Shown here: piece by piece, positions 9,905-18,640 of the stretch
Layout of the letters: every line of letters begins with the position of its first letter
How positions within the stretch are numbered: the first letter of the stretch is position 1
From: Endozoicomonas sp. (ex Botrylloides leachii)
GTDB taxonomy: Bacteria > Pseudomonadota > Gammaproteobacteria > Pseudomonadales > Endozoicomonadaceae
Reading direction: 5' to 3'
Length of the DNA: 32,083 bases
Assembly: GCA_028728195.1 (NCBI GenBank)
Contig: JAQYUY010000149.1
Location: 1 to 32,083 of the forward strand
Made by a program: the position numbers and the translations under genes
Notes under the pieces: generated by a model
Told to the model about the DNA's origin: nothing
Database searches by the model: none
The model's input: only the letters and a program-made list of their open reading frames with translations

Positions 9905-11377
9905 ATGAACGAAAAGAGCAGGGTAGCTAGTAACCTATGGATTATCACCTGTGTCATTTGTATTACAGCCTTTTTAATTCGCTTATTAGGCATTGGCCTT
10001 TATCCTCTTCAAGATACATCTGAAGCCCGTTATGCCGAAATGGCTCGAATAATGGCCGAAACCAATGACTGGATAACCCTCTGGTTTGATTACAATGTGC
10101 CCTTCTGGGGCAAGCCGCCGCTATTTATCTGGCTTTCAGCACTGTCATTTAAAGTATTTGGCGTGAATGAGTTTGCTGCCCGCTTACCTTCTATTTTAGT
10201 CAGCTTGGGCGTTATATGGTTTACCTACAAGTTAGCACTGTTTCAGATGGGCCGGATTGCAGGACACTTGGTGCTACTTATTCTACCAACAACCGGTATT
10301 TTTTTAGCATTGTCGGGTGCCATTCTGGCGGGGCCGGTGATGCTGCTATCTATAATCATGATACAAACAGGTTTCTGGATAGGCTGGCATAGTGATGACC
10401 CCAAGCAAGCTGATCGCTGGCAATACCTGTTTTTTATTGGCTGCGCTATTGCATTGCTTGCTAAAGGTTTGGCTGCGCTAGTATTGGCAGGACTGCCTAT
10501 TTTTTTCTGGTGTCTACCTAAAAAACGACTCGTCAAATTCTGGAAAAAGTTCCCCTGCATAAAAGGAACACTAGTTACCTTGCTGATCAGTGCTCCATGG
10601 TATATTGCCAATGAAATACAAAACCCTGGTTTTTTACACTACTTTTTTATTGGTGAGCATTTTATGCGTTACCTAGACAGTGGATGGGAAGGAGACCGCT
10701 ATGGAGCAGCCCATGCTGAGGCAATCGGCACCATCTGGCCGCTGTGGCTAGGCACAAGCTTTCCATGGTCTATTGCCATCGTTTTTTTAGCCGGAAAGTG
10801 GTGTGTTAAACGCTACAAAGGTCGAGGTTTGCCTCTGAGTGACTGGCAATTTTTTATGCTGTTGTTATTTTCCTGTCCATTGCTGTTTTTCACTTTTGCC
10901 AAGAATATTATTTGGACCTATGCCTTACCGGCAGCGCCAGCTATGGCATTGTTACTTGCCGATAGGTGGAAAAATAGTTGGCAGCAGCATGTGAAATGGA
11001 TGACTGGTACAGCGCTACTAACCCCGCTATTGATTTCAGTTATTACAATATTCTTGGCCAATGACAAAGGCAAGTCTTCTCATAAGTACTTCATTGAACT
11101 TGTAAAGCAACAAGGTCTAGATGATCCGCAGCTATTGTTTCTCTACGGAGCTTCTTTCTCATCTCGATTTTATTCTCGAGGAAAAATTGTGAGTGTCAAT
11201 ACCATTGAGGCGCTCGGGGAAGTGCTAAAAGATACCACTAGGCGGCATGCTCTTATTGTTAGCGATAATGACTTCAGCTCTTTACCTGATGAATTACAAC
11301 AGCAATTTGAACCTATTGGCTACTACAAAAAAGACACGCTTTATCTTAATAAAGTATCAGGTTTAACCAATAGATAA
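9905..11377 (+). CDS. ArnT-like glycosyltransferase (PMT/GT39-GT83 superfamily)
   Basis: An inner-membrane glycosyltransferase of the dolichyl-phosphate-mannose mannosyltransferase superfamily, which moves a sugar from a polyprenyl-phosphate donor onto lipid or protein on the periplasmic side. The product is 490 aa from ATG 9905. The first membrane segment (about 11-31) is followed by the periplasmic signature QDTSEARYAEMA (36-47), carrying the D37 and E40 expected for catalysis in this group, and by KPPLFIWL (70-77). About ten or more hydrophobic segments follow, and the last 100 residues are soluble, as in ArnT. ArnT adds aminoarabinose to lipid A, but no arn genes are nearby, so the sugar and acceptor are unknown. 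An earlier ATG at 9854 would add 17 residues; AAGG before 9905 favours the shorter form. Confidence 0.85.
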   Translation: MNEKSRVASNLWIITCVICITAFLIRLLGIGLYPLQDTSEARYAEMARIMAETNDWITLWFDYNVPFWGKPPLFIWLSALSFKVFGVNEFAARLPSILVSLGVIWFTYKLALFQMGRIAGHLVLLILPTTGIFLALSGAILAGPVMLLSIIMIQTGFWIGWHSDDPKQADRWQYLFFIGCAIALLAKGLAALVLAGLPIFFWCLPKKRLVKFWKKFPCIKGTLVTLLISAPWYIANEIQNPGFLHYFFIGEHFMRYLDSGWEGDRYGAAHAEAIGTIWPLWLGTSFPWSIAIVFLAGKWCVKRYKGRGLPLSDWQFFMLLLFSCPLLFFTFAKNIIWTYALPAAPAMALLLADRWKNSWQQHVKWMTGTALLTPLLISVITIFLANDKGKSSHKYFIELVKQQGLDDPQLLFLYGASFSSRFYSRGKIVSVNTIEALGEVLKDTTRRHALIVSDNDFSSLPDELQQQFEPIGYYKKDTLYLNKVSGLTNR

Positions 11378-11463
11378 TGCAATGATTCTCACTTATTGGT
11401 AACGCCCGTCGATTGATAACAGGAAGGAAAAATCTTGCCTGTTATCAATCGCTTTATGCATTA
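11375..11463. repeat. Large inverted repeat between convergent genes
   Basis: The inner arms CGATTGATAACAGG (11410-11423) and CCTGTTATCAATCG (11438-11451) are perfect 14-base complements. Outer arms TAATGCA (11375-11381) and TGCATTA (11457-11463) contain the stop codons of the two flanking genes. The position suggests a bidirectional transcription block or RNA-end stabiliser. No T tract follows either arm. Confidence 0.7.
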
Positions 11464-13647
11464 CGCTTGCCGAATCAATGAAAAATTTTTCAGGAATCCT
11501 TTAGTTTCAGCGGTATTGAAAAATACAGAAAGATTTTTCGTTAATTTACGCTTCCAGTTCGGGTATTCCGTACAGGTGCCTGGTACATTGACCGGTGTAT
11601 CCAGTTCAAGCATATCTTCTAATTGTATCACCACCATTCTAGATGCTGTTTTGGCAAGATAGTAGTGTATTTTTTCCATAATATCTCTGCTATATCCCAT
11701 GGTTGAGATATCATAAGGGTCGACTTGCCATGGCAGCTCATCGATATCTTTTAGTGTGTTTAATAAAGCGACCTTCTCTTTATGGCGGGCCTCTTTTTCC
11801 CGCTGGGTATATTCAGCACGATATATATTAAGCGACTGTCGTAAATCAAGATCATTGCAGTTCCACCATGCCTTCAAAGTGGGAATATCATGATTAGACA
11901 CACAGGTTAACGCTTGTTGCTTATACTCGCCCGCCGCCATAAAACGATCACCTTTACAGGAAAATAATATAACCTCATTGGAGTAACAGCGCGCGGGCGG
12001 TAATTTGGCTTGAATTTTTTCTGGGACGGTACCAAGGTCTTCGCCAAATACTAGGCATTGGTGGCGCTGGCTTTCAAGCTTAATGATGCCAAGCATATCA
12101 TCTAAAGGGTAATTAACATAAACACCGTTATCGGCGCTTTTTTCATTAGGACACCACCACAGCCTGAGTAATCCCATAACATGATCAATACGCAGCGCAC
12201 CACAATGGCTCATATTAGCACGCACCATTTCGATAAATGGCTTATAATGATGACGAGCTAATACGATGGGATTAAACGGAGGAAGCCCCCAGTTTTGCCC
12301 CTGTGGCGCAAGTATATCCGGTGGCGCACCGACACTTATATCAAGACAGTAATGTTCTTGATCATTCCAAGCATCGGAACCATTTCGATCTACCCCTACA
12401 GCAAGATCACGATAAATACCTATGCACATCCCAGCCTCTAGTGCTGCTAATTGAGCCTCTTCTAACTGGCGCTCAGCCAACCATTGTAGCCAGCTATAAT
12501 AGAGAATGCGGTCCTTATGCTGGCGAGCAAATGATTTAACCTCTTGACTATTGCGGCTATGAAAAGGTTCAGGCCAGCAATGCCAGCTGTTGTTCCCTAG
12601 CTCATTGAAGTGCTCATAAAGTGCTTCATACAATGCGTGCTGCTCCAGACTTTTGCCCCGGTGTTTTCTAAATTTAGCAAACGCTTTTCCTCTGCTAGTC
12701 TTGACTTTCCAATGATGCTGATTGAAGTGAGAAAAAAGTATTTCCAGAAATTCAAACTTTAAAGAAGCAACCTGTTTATAATCAATATATTCAGCGTCTC
12801 TGGCTTGCTGTAATCGTGTCTGAATATTTTGTGTATCATACAGCTGTCGAGCTTGTTCACACTCTTGGAAATCATCAATATCAGTTATATCAATATAAAG
12901 AGGATTGATGAATTTTCTGCTGGATGGACTATAAGGACTGCAATGCTCTGGATTGATTGGATAAAGTGAATGAATAGGGTTTAACCCAACAAAGTCTGCA
13001 CTTTGACGGCCTAATTTAATAACCAGCGTTTTAAGATCACTGAAGTCACCTATACCCCAGTTGTTCTCACTACGAACAGTGTAAAGCTGAGTGCTGACCC
13101 CCCATATTTTATTACCTTGCTTTACTGCTTCAGGCTCATAACACGTTTCAGGCACAACAATAAGCAAGCAGTGGGCTTCTAGACTACGGTTTTTCAGATA
13201 GAGCCTGTGATAGCCGAGAGGAAAATCTTTTGGAAGCTCAATGCTTAGCCTGACAAACTCCTTCCCTTTAATTACTTTGCTATCGAGCTTCTTTAATTGA
13301 CTGGCCTTAACTTCAAAAAATTTTTTTTCCCCACTTTCAAACTCCATGACACCCTTATAGGTGTTATTGAGACGAGAAATAGGCATCGTGATAGGCACAC
13401 TGAATACCTGTTTTCGATGAACAACATGGGCTGGAGGTAGCAGATTTTCCCAGTCATCCTGCTGGTATTTTGTGATCTCCTGATCTATCTGTTTTTCATT
13501 GTTAGCGTTGACGCCCATTGCCCGTAGTGATAGCAGTTTCAGCTCATCTGGAATAGATACGTACTCGCCGGTACAATTGATATAATCGTTACTTATGCCA
13601 TACAGTTCGGCTAGATGACTAATTGTGTTATTGTTTTCATCAGACAT
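11461..13647 (-). CDS. malQ: 4-alpha-glucanotransferase (amylomaltase)
   Basis: GH77 enzyme that disproportionates maltodextrins, transferring a glucanyl unit to another sugar. The 728-aa product is slightly longer than E. coli MalQ (694). The three carboxylates of the family are present: nucleophile D488 in LRIDHVMG, acid/base E536 in FGEDLG, and D587 in SNHDIP. The N-terminal ~170 residues form the beta-rich extension seen in proteobacterial MalQ. ATG 13647 has AAGGA about 12 bases upstream. It stands alone: no glycogen phosphorylase, branching enzyme or maltose transporter is in the window, so its substrate source is not visible. The stop codon lies inside the outer arm of the 11375-11463 inverted repeat. 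Confidence 0.95.
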   Translation of the reverse strand: MSDENNNTISHLAELYGISNDYINCTGEYVSIPDELKLLSLRAMGVNANNEKQIDQEITKYQQDDWENLLPPAHVVHRKQVFSVPITMPISRLNNTYKGVMEFESGEKKFFEVKASQLKKLDSKVIKGKEFVRLSIELPKDFPLGYHRLYLKNRSLEAHCLLIVVPETCYEPEAVKQGNKIWGVSTQLYTVRSENNWGIGDFSDLKTLVIKLGRQSADFVGLNPIHSLYPINPEHCSPYSPSSRKFINPLYIDITDIDDFQECEQARQLYDTQNIQTRLQQARDAEYIDYKQVASLKFEFLEILFSHFNQHHWKVKTSRGKAFAKFRKHRGKSLEQHALYEALYEHFNELGNNSWHCWPEPFHSRNSQEVKSFARQHKDRILYYSWLQWLAERQLEEAQLAALEAGMCIGIYRDLAVGVDRNGSDAWNDQEHYCLDISVGAPPDILAPQGQNWGLPPFNPIVLARHHYKPFIEMVRANMSHCGALRIDHVMGLLRLWWCPNEKSADNGVYVNYPLDDMLGIIKLESQRHQCLVFGEDLGTVPEKIQAKLPPARCYSNEVILFSCKGDRFMAAGEYKQQALTCVSNHDIPTLKAWWNCNDLDLRQSLNIYRAEYTQREKEARHKEKVALLNTLKDIDELPWQVDPYDISTMGYSRDIMEKIHYYLAKTASRMVVIQLEDMLELDTPVNVPGTCTEYPNWKRKLTKNLSVFFNTAETKGFLKNFSLIRQA

Positions 13648-13666
13648 GGCCGGAAAGTTCCTTATT

Positions 13667-13695
13667 GATCAATGTTACTTTATTTAGCATTGATC
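13667..13695 (-). repeat. Hairpin in the malQ leader
   Basis: GATCAATG (13667-13674) and CATTGATC (13688-13695) are perfect 8-base complements with a 13-base AT-rich loop, just upstream of the malQ ribosome site. It could be an operator or a leader hairpin. No function is shown. Confidence 0.4.
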
Positions 13696-13836
13696 TGTAG
13701 TTTACACTAACAAATATTTTTTATTATAAATAATAAAATTCCAAGGATATTCCAGCGGCAATACTGTAGGAAATTTTTATTTTAATATGCAGCAATTTTA
13801 GAAGTCCATTATCGTTTAAATAGGAATTAATTGTCG

Positions 13837-13862
13837 TCAAAACTCCACCCAAAAGGATGGAG
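13837..13862 (-). terminator. Rho-independent terminator of the arginine operon
   Basis: Read on the minus strand, CTCCATCC, a TTTT loop and GGGTGGAG are followed by TTTTGA. It begins nine bases after the astD stop, as expected for the end of the astC-aruF-DUF1338-aruG-astD unit. Confidence 0.8.
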
Positions 13863-13871
13863 TCAAAGAGA

Positions 13872-15344
13872 CTAGGTTTTGATAGTCAAGCCAGGGGCCA
13901 GTTTTTCAGGCATAACCAAAGATTCAGACTCTAAACTGGCAACAGGATACGAGCAGTAATCAGCCGCATAGTAAGCACTGGGCCGATGATTACCGCTATT
14001 CCCTATGCCGCCAAAAGGTGCTGCGCTACTGGCTCCGGTAAGAGGTCTATTCCAGTTGACTATACCTGCACGAATATGTGTAAGAAATAGGTCATAGTCT
14101 TCTTTTTTGTCGCTGAACAGGCCTGCTGATAACCCATATCGGGTGCTATTAGCGGCATTGATCGCTCCCATAAAATCATTGTATCGTATCACCTGCAATA
14201 ACGGACCAAAATACTCTTTATCAGGGAGGTTCTCTACATGGCTAACATCAATAATACTAGGTGTAATAAGAGCAGTTCCATCTTGTATCTTTCTAGAAGC
14301 TAGTAGTGGCATCCCGCCTTGAGCTGTCAGTGCTTTCTGGGCAGATAATATGCGGTTGGCTGCCTGCACGGATACCATAGCTCCCATAAAAGGCTGAGGG
14401 TCTAGATTCCAATCACCCACAGTCAGTGTTGATGCAGACTTAACGAGTAGGTCTACAAAAAGATCACCCCACTGACTAGCAGGTACAAATAACCGTCGCG
14501 CACAAGTACAACGCTGTCCAGTTGTAATAAATGCAGACTGAATAGTGTCGTGTATAGCAGCAGTTGTATTTTCTAGTTCAGTAATTATTAATGGGTTATT
14601 TCCGCCCATTTCGAGCGCAAGAATTTTACTTGGATGACCACCAAATTGTTGATGAATTAATTTACCTGTATCAAAGCTGCCTGTAAAAAAAAGACCATCA
14701 ATATTTGGATGAGAAGCAAGCACAATACCAGTGTCTTTTTCACCTTGAACAAGGTTCAATACGCCGGGTGGAAGACCCGCTTTTTCCCACAGTTGAATCA
14801 TTACTTCAGCAGTTTGTGGTGTCAGCTCGCTGGGCTTGAACACAATTGAATTACCTGCCAAAAGCGCGGGTATAATATGACCATTTGGTAAATGACCTGG
14901 AAAATTATAAGGGCCAAAAATAGCAACCACACCATGAGGCTTGTAACGTATAATAGCTTTACCTATAGGGCTTTTATTTTCTACCGTGCTAGTGCGTTCA
15001 GCATGAGCCTTGATTGATATGTCTACTTTGCTAAGTATGGCTGTAACTTCAGTACGTGCTTCCCAGAGTGGTTTTCCAGTTTCACGGGCAATAGTTTTAG
15101 CTAAGTATTCTGCCTGCTCTTTGACATGACCTGCAAAACGGTTAATAACGGTAATGCGATCTTCAAGTGTTTGTGCCGCCCATTTTGGCAATGCTGTTCT
15201 TGCAGATACAACTGCATCATTAACCTGTTGCCCATCGGCACAAGTGCCCGCCCATAAAATCTCTTGAGTAACTGGATTAACTGACTGAAAAGATGAGCCC
15301 CTGCCAGATTGCCAGTTACCATGAATAAATAGAGATGGTTGCAT
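13872..15344 (-). CDS. astD: N-succinylglutamate 5-semialdehyde dehydrogenase
   Basis: Oxidises succinylglutamic semialdehyde to succinylglutamate with NAD, the fourth step of the arginine succinyltransferase pathway (AruD in Pseudomonas). The product is 490 aa from ATG 15344, chosen because AGGAG lies eight bases upstream and E. coli AstD (492 aa) begins at the same point; an earlier ATG at 15398 adds 18 unrelated residues. Aldehyde dehydrogenase residues are N148 in GPYNFPGH, E245 in LEMGGNN and the nucleophile C279 in GQRCTCAR. The stretch GHLPNGHI and the C-terminal SGNHRPSAYYAADY are typical of AstD rather than of other aldehyde dehydrogenases. Last gene of the operon, 62 bases after aruG and just before a terminator. 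Confidence 0.96.
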   Translation of the reverse strand: MQPSLFIHGNWQSGRGSSFQSVNPVTQEILWAGTCADGQQVNDAVVSARTALPKWAAQTLEDRITVINRFAGHVKEQAEYLAKTIARETGKPLWEARTEVTAILSKVDISIKAHAERTSTVENKSPIGKAIIRYKPHGVVAIFGPYNFPGHLPNGHIIPALLAGNSIVFKPSELTPQTAEVMIQLWEKAGLPPGVLNLVQGEKDTGIVLASHPNIDGLFFTGSFDTGKLIHQQFGGHPSKILALEMGGNNPLIITELENTTAAIHDTIQSAFITTGQRCTCARRLFVPASQWGDLFVDLLVKSASTLTVGDWNLDPQPFMGAMVSVQAANRILSAQKALTAQGGMPLLASRKIQDGTALITPSIIDVSHVENLPDKEYFGPLLQVIRYNDFMGAINAANSTRYGLSAGLFSDKKEDYDLFLTHIRAGIVNWNRPLTGASSAAPFGGIGNSGNHRPSAYYAADYCSYPVASLESESLVMPEKLAPGLTIKT

Positions 15345-15406
15345 TAGTGTCACTCCTGTCACCAAGTTTTTTTTGGTGGCTGCATTTGCATTGTGCATTT
15401 TAATTT

Positions 15407-16441
15407 TTAAGTGCGTACCTTTTTTACCATGGGCACAATTCTGATTAGATTACCTTCGCTGACTAGAAGAGCTTCTGCTTGTGCTGGTGTTAAATTGATA
15501 ACATCAGGTGTTTCGAATGAAAAATGGCCTATTATGCAGCGAAATTTATTGAGCTTTTCATTGGCAACTAAGCAGGAACGGCGGCTTTCTGGCCGAACGG
15601 TATAGGGGTTAATGTTAACACGATAAAGAGAAGACTCACGTACAGTATGGATACTATCAACAGGCGTTTCTAGTAAGGGGCCTGCATCAACAATATCAAC
15701 ATAACCCGTGTATCTAAATCCTTCATTTTCTAATATTTTTCGAGCTGCAACAGTATTGTTATGCGTCTTGCCTATGACAAGCTGGGCTTTTTCCGGTAGT
15801 AGGTTAACATAAACGGGATGCCGGGGCATAAGCTCTGTAATAAAGTCTTTATTTTTAGATACTTGAAGATCAACAGTATCATAGTCCACGGCAAAGAAGT
15901 GTCGCCCAAGCGCTTCCCAAAAAGGCGAGTGACCTTCACTGTCAGAATAGCCTCTCATTTCAGCAATGATATTGTTACTAAATCGTTCTGGATGTGCTGC
16001 CAGAAATAACAATCGAGATTTCGACAATAAATAACCATTATTTGAATGGCGGTATTCAGGATCAAGAAATAGAGTGCATAGTTCAGAGTAACCGGTATGA
16101 TCACTGCATACGGTTAATATCTCGTGACGAATGCGCATATCAAGCTCTTTTGAAACATGTATATTGGTGCTGACCTTGTAATTATAACAAGGGGCACTCA
16201 GTCCAATTGCTGACTCAATGCCACAGACACCAACAACCTGCCCAGTAAGCAAGTTTTCCATCACAAGTAAGTAAAGCGCTTCATCAGGCGGTATTTCTTG
16301 CCATGATGCCAATGCCCGAGTCAACTTTTTTTTTACGCTGCTAGCATTAGGCTGTAATGAAGTAAAACCTGAGCCGGTTTTTTCAGCAATATGCCAAAGC
16401 GCATCATGATCGGCAGCGGTAATTGGTCGAACAATCATCAT
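15407..16441 (-). CDS. aruG: Arginine N-succinyltransferase, AstA/AruG (beta) subunit
   Basis: Transfers succinyl from succinyl-CoA to the alpha-amino group of arginine, the committed step of the pathway. The 344-aa product has the same length as E. coli AstA, and shares the opening MxxxRPI, the segments ELCTLFLDPEYR, GYLLSKSRLLFLAAHPERF and AEMRG, and the late YVDIxDAGP motif. Compared with the aruF product 0.9 kb upstream, it is closer to the single-subunit AstA of enteric bacteria, which fits AruG. In Pseudomonas AruF and AruG form a heteromer; the presence of both genes implies that here, but I infer it. A DUF1338 gene separates the two, unlike the adjacent aruF-aruG of P. aeruginosa. ATG 16441 is followed by a second ATG, so the exact start is uncertain by one codon. 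Confidence 0.93.
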   Translation of the reverse strand: MMIVRPITAADHDALWHIAEKTGSGFTSLQPNASSVKKKLTRALASWQEIPPDEALYLLVMENLLTGQVVGVCGIESAIGLSAPCYNYKVSTNIHVSKELDMRIRHEILTVCSDHTGYSELCTLFLDPEYRHSNNGYLLSKSRLLFLAAHPERFSNNIIAEMRGYSDSEGHSPFWEALGRHFFAVDYDTVDLQVSKNKDFITELMPRHPVYVNLLPEKAQLVIGKTHNNTVAARKILENEGFRYTGYVDIVDAGPLLETPVDSIHTVRESSLYRVNINPYTVRPESRRSCLVANEKLNKFRCIIGHFSFETPDVINLTPAQAEALLVSEGNLIRIVPMVKKVRT

Positions 16442-16533
16442 AGCTTAACGATTCCTTTTTTTTTATAAAGTAATTCATAGCTCTACCTTTGCTTAGTGCC
16501 TAATTAAGAAAAAACTGACACTAGCAGTATAAA

Positions 16534-17364
16534 TTATGTTTTTTTATCAGCATGAGGTTCAGAGTGCGTACTTTCAAAAATTTTATCAGCTGAAGCCGCC
16601 ACAAAACCTTGATAGAGCTTACCATCAATCATTGGATAGCGTTTAGCAAATTCGTAAAAGCAACCAGGAACCTCTCTGTCACCATCACTAAAACTAACGG
16701 TAACATTTTTTGCCATGGTAGATGACTGCTCTAGTAATACATTAGGGGAGCCTTTAATTACACCCCCAACATCATTCATTTTAAAGCCGGCATCTATGAT
16801 TTTGCTATTAACTTGTGATATGTCTTGATCTGATTCAAGGTGATTAATAGATACAGTAAAGTGATTGGCTTGAAACCCATGTGCAGCAACCCAAGCAGCA
16901 TATTCACTTTCTTTGAGTAGCTCTTCATAGCTCTGTATATCAATGCTCCATGGACGACCCGAATGGCAGAAGTCTTCTTTCAATACCTCTTTTTCATCTA
17001 CTTGACTGACCAAACCTTCAATGATATTTCTGGCTTGCGGCGATAATTCTTTTACAAGTAACTCACTGATAAATATTTTTGGTAATTCAGGCTGATTGTG
17101 TTGAAAGTGACGAGCAAAAAGCTTCCTTCCTGGGAATTCGTATTCGCCTTCAGGCTTATACCCTGCACGCACAAAAGGTAAAGCTATTTTTTCTAAGTTT
17201 ACTTTAGGTAGATTAAAGGTACGTAGTGCAATATGATCGTTGATGATCCGGCCATTATTTTCTTGAGCAAAAAGATCGTATATAGACTGTGCATCGGGAG
17301 CCAACGGTAGATAGTCCCGCCAGATTTTCTCGAACAATACATCTACTTCTAATGGTGCCTTCAT
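16534..17364 (-). CDS. DUF1338 metalloenzyme (2-oxoadipate dioxygenase/decarboxylase-like)
   Basis: A 276-aa member of the DUF1338 family, whose studied members HglS/YdcJ are Fe(II) enzymes of the vicinal-oxygen-chelate fold converting 2-oxoadipate to 2-hydroxyglutarate. The expected metal ligands are visible: H44 in NDHIALRTF (with R48 four residues on), H168 in ANHFTV, and E238 in CFYEFAKR. It is shorter than the roughly 450-residue YdcJ type and lacks its extra C-terminal part. ATG 17364 has GGAGG five bases upstream, placed in the 14-base gap after aruF. ATG 17415 would overlap aruF by 37 bases and is rejected. Its place inside the arginine operon suggests a role in arginine or related 2-oxo acid breakdown. 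The true substrate is not known. Confidence 0.85.
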   Translation of the reverse strand: MKAPLEVDVLFEKIWRDYLPLAPDAQSIYDLFAQENNGRIINDHIALRTFNLPKVNLEKIALPFVRAGYKPEGEYEFPGRKLFARHFQHNQPELPKIFISELLVKELSPQARNIIEGLVSQVDEKEVLKEDFCHSGRPWSIDIQSYEELLKESEYAAWVAAHGFQANHFTVSINHLESDQDISQVNSKIIDAGFKMNDVGGVIKGSPNVLLEQSSTMAKNVTVSFSDGDREVPGCFYEFAKRYPMIDGKLYQGFVAASADKIFESTHSEPHADKKT

Positions 17365-17378
17365 GAGTTCCTCCATTA

Positions 17379-18386
17379 TTACCGGGCGCTTATATAACGA
17401 ATTGTATCCTGGCAATTTAAATGTAATGTGTCTGATATCTTTGGTGTTATGGACTTTACATCAGCATTAAAACTAGCTGAAATACAACGAAAGTCTTTTG
17501 TTGACGTATTGGCAATAATATGAGGTTTTCCAGTCGTTTTATTAGTGATCTCAGGAATAATATGCAGGCTGCTGGAGATGCTACGCAGTCGATCAGTTCG
17601 ACACTCAAGGCTAGGCCCAGCATCAAAAATATCCACATAACCCTCGTAACTGAAGCCTTCCTGCTCCAAGAGGTCTAGCATATGAGAACGATCTGGCCGC
17701 ACCTCACCTATGGCTGCACGCGCTTTTTTTGATAGTAGCGGTGTATAAATAGGATGCTTTGGCATCAAGTCAGCAATGAAGCTTTTATCAGAAAGACCAG
17801 TTAAATCATTTGCATGAGCAATATTCATTTTTAAAAAATGGTAACCAAGGTCTTCCCAGAAGGGTGATCGCCCTTCTTCATCAATTATCCCCTGAAGCTC
17901 AACAACAATCCGCTCTGCAAAACGTTGACGCTGCTCACCTATAAAAAGCAGTCGGGCGCTACTTAGCAACTGTAGCGCTTCTTCTGACTCTGCTTCTGGC
18001 AATATATAGAAAGTGCAAAGGCAAGTATATCCAGTATAATCATGACATAACTTTAATGCAGGAATACGGCTATAGATTTTTAATGTATCTGAACCATGAA
18101 AAATTTCTTCTAGTCGATAGCTATAAAAAGGAGCAGTCATACCTACGGCTGAAATAATACCAGCAATGCCCAGTATCTTATCTGACTCACTTTCAATAAG
18201 AACAAAGTGATAGCTTTCTCCGGAAGGGCTGGGGATATTTTTACTCAAGGATTTTTGTGTTGAGTCAATGAGATGATAAAGACGGTTTGACTCCACAGGC
18301 AGGGTCGCCATTGTAGCGCCAGCAACATGTGCTAAATGCTCAATAGCTTGAAGATCAGGAAAGTCTACAGGGCGAACCACCAGCAT
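17379..18386 (-). CDS. aruF: Arginine N-succinyltransferase, AruF (alpha) subunit
   Basis: Paralogue of the aruG product and the second subunit of the Pseudomonas-type arginine/ornithine succinyltransferase. The 335-aa protein shows the family start MLVVRPV, the GNAT-like segments CHDYTGYTCLCTFY and ARLLFIGEQRQRFAE, the region SPFWEDLGYHF, LMPKHPIYTPLL and YVDIFDAGPSLEC. Its YxFxLI and SLCHD-type segments are nearer to AruF than to AstA. ATG 18386 has AGAGGTG eight bases upstream. It follows astC after a 254-base gap and is followed closely by the DUF1338 gene, so those two are probably translated from one message. Confidence 0.92.
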   Translation of the reverse strand: MLVVRPVDFPDLQAIEHLAHVAGATMATLPVESNRLYHLIDSTQKSLSKNIPSPSGESYHFVLIESESDKILGIAGIISAVGMTAPFYSYRLEEIFHGSDTLKIYSRIPALKLCHDYTGYTCLCTFYILPEAESEEALQLLSSARLLFIGEQRQRFAERIVVELQGIIDEEGRSPFWEDLGYHFLKMNIAHANDLTGLSDKSFIADLMPKHPIYTPLLSKKARAAIGEVRPDRSHMLDLLEQEGFSYEGYVDIFDAGPSLECRTDRLRSISSSLHIIPEITNKTTGKPHIIANTSTKDFRCISASFNADVKSITPKISDTLHLNCQDTIRYISAR

Positions 18387-18640
18387 ATGAGTGCACCTCT
18401 TTCAAGCAATCAATATATTCTAGCTACCTTGTTAAGGTTATTAACGCGTTGTGGTAGATTATTTTTTACTGCTGTAGTGATAGCTTTCAATATGTAAAAT
18501 AAAGATATATTATCGTCAAAAAAGCCCTGAAATAGATTAGCGCAATAGCATAATCAATCTTTCCTTGAATTATGCCTACAGCGCTTTCTTTAAGAAAAAA
18601 CACTGCAGACAGCATTTATGGTAATAAAAAACTAATTAAA

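Noticed and set aside
18580-18640. Terminator after astC
   Set aside because: Only a three-base CTG/CAG stem precedes the T run, too weak to call; it would also separate astC from the rest of the operon.
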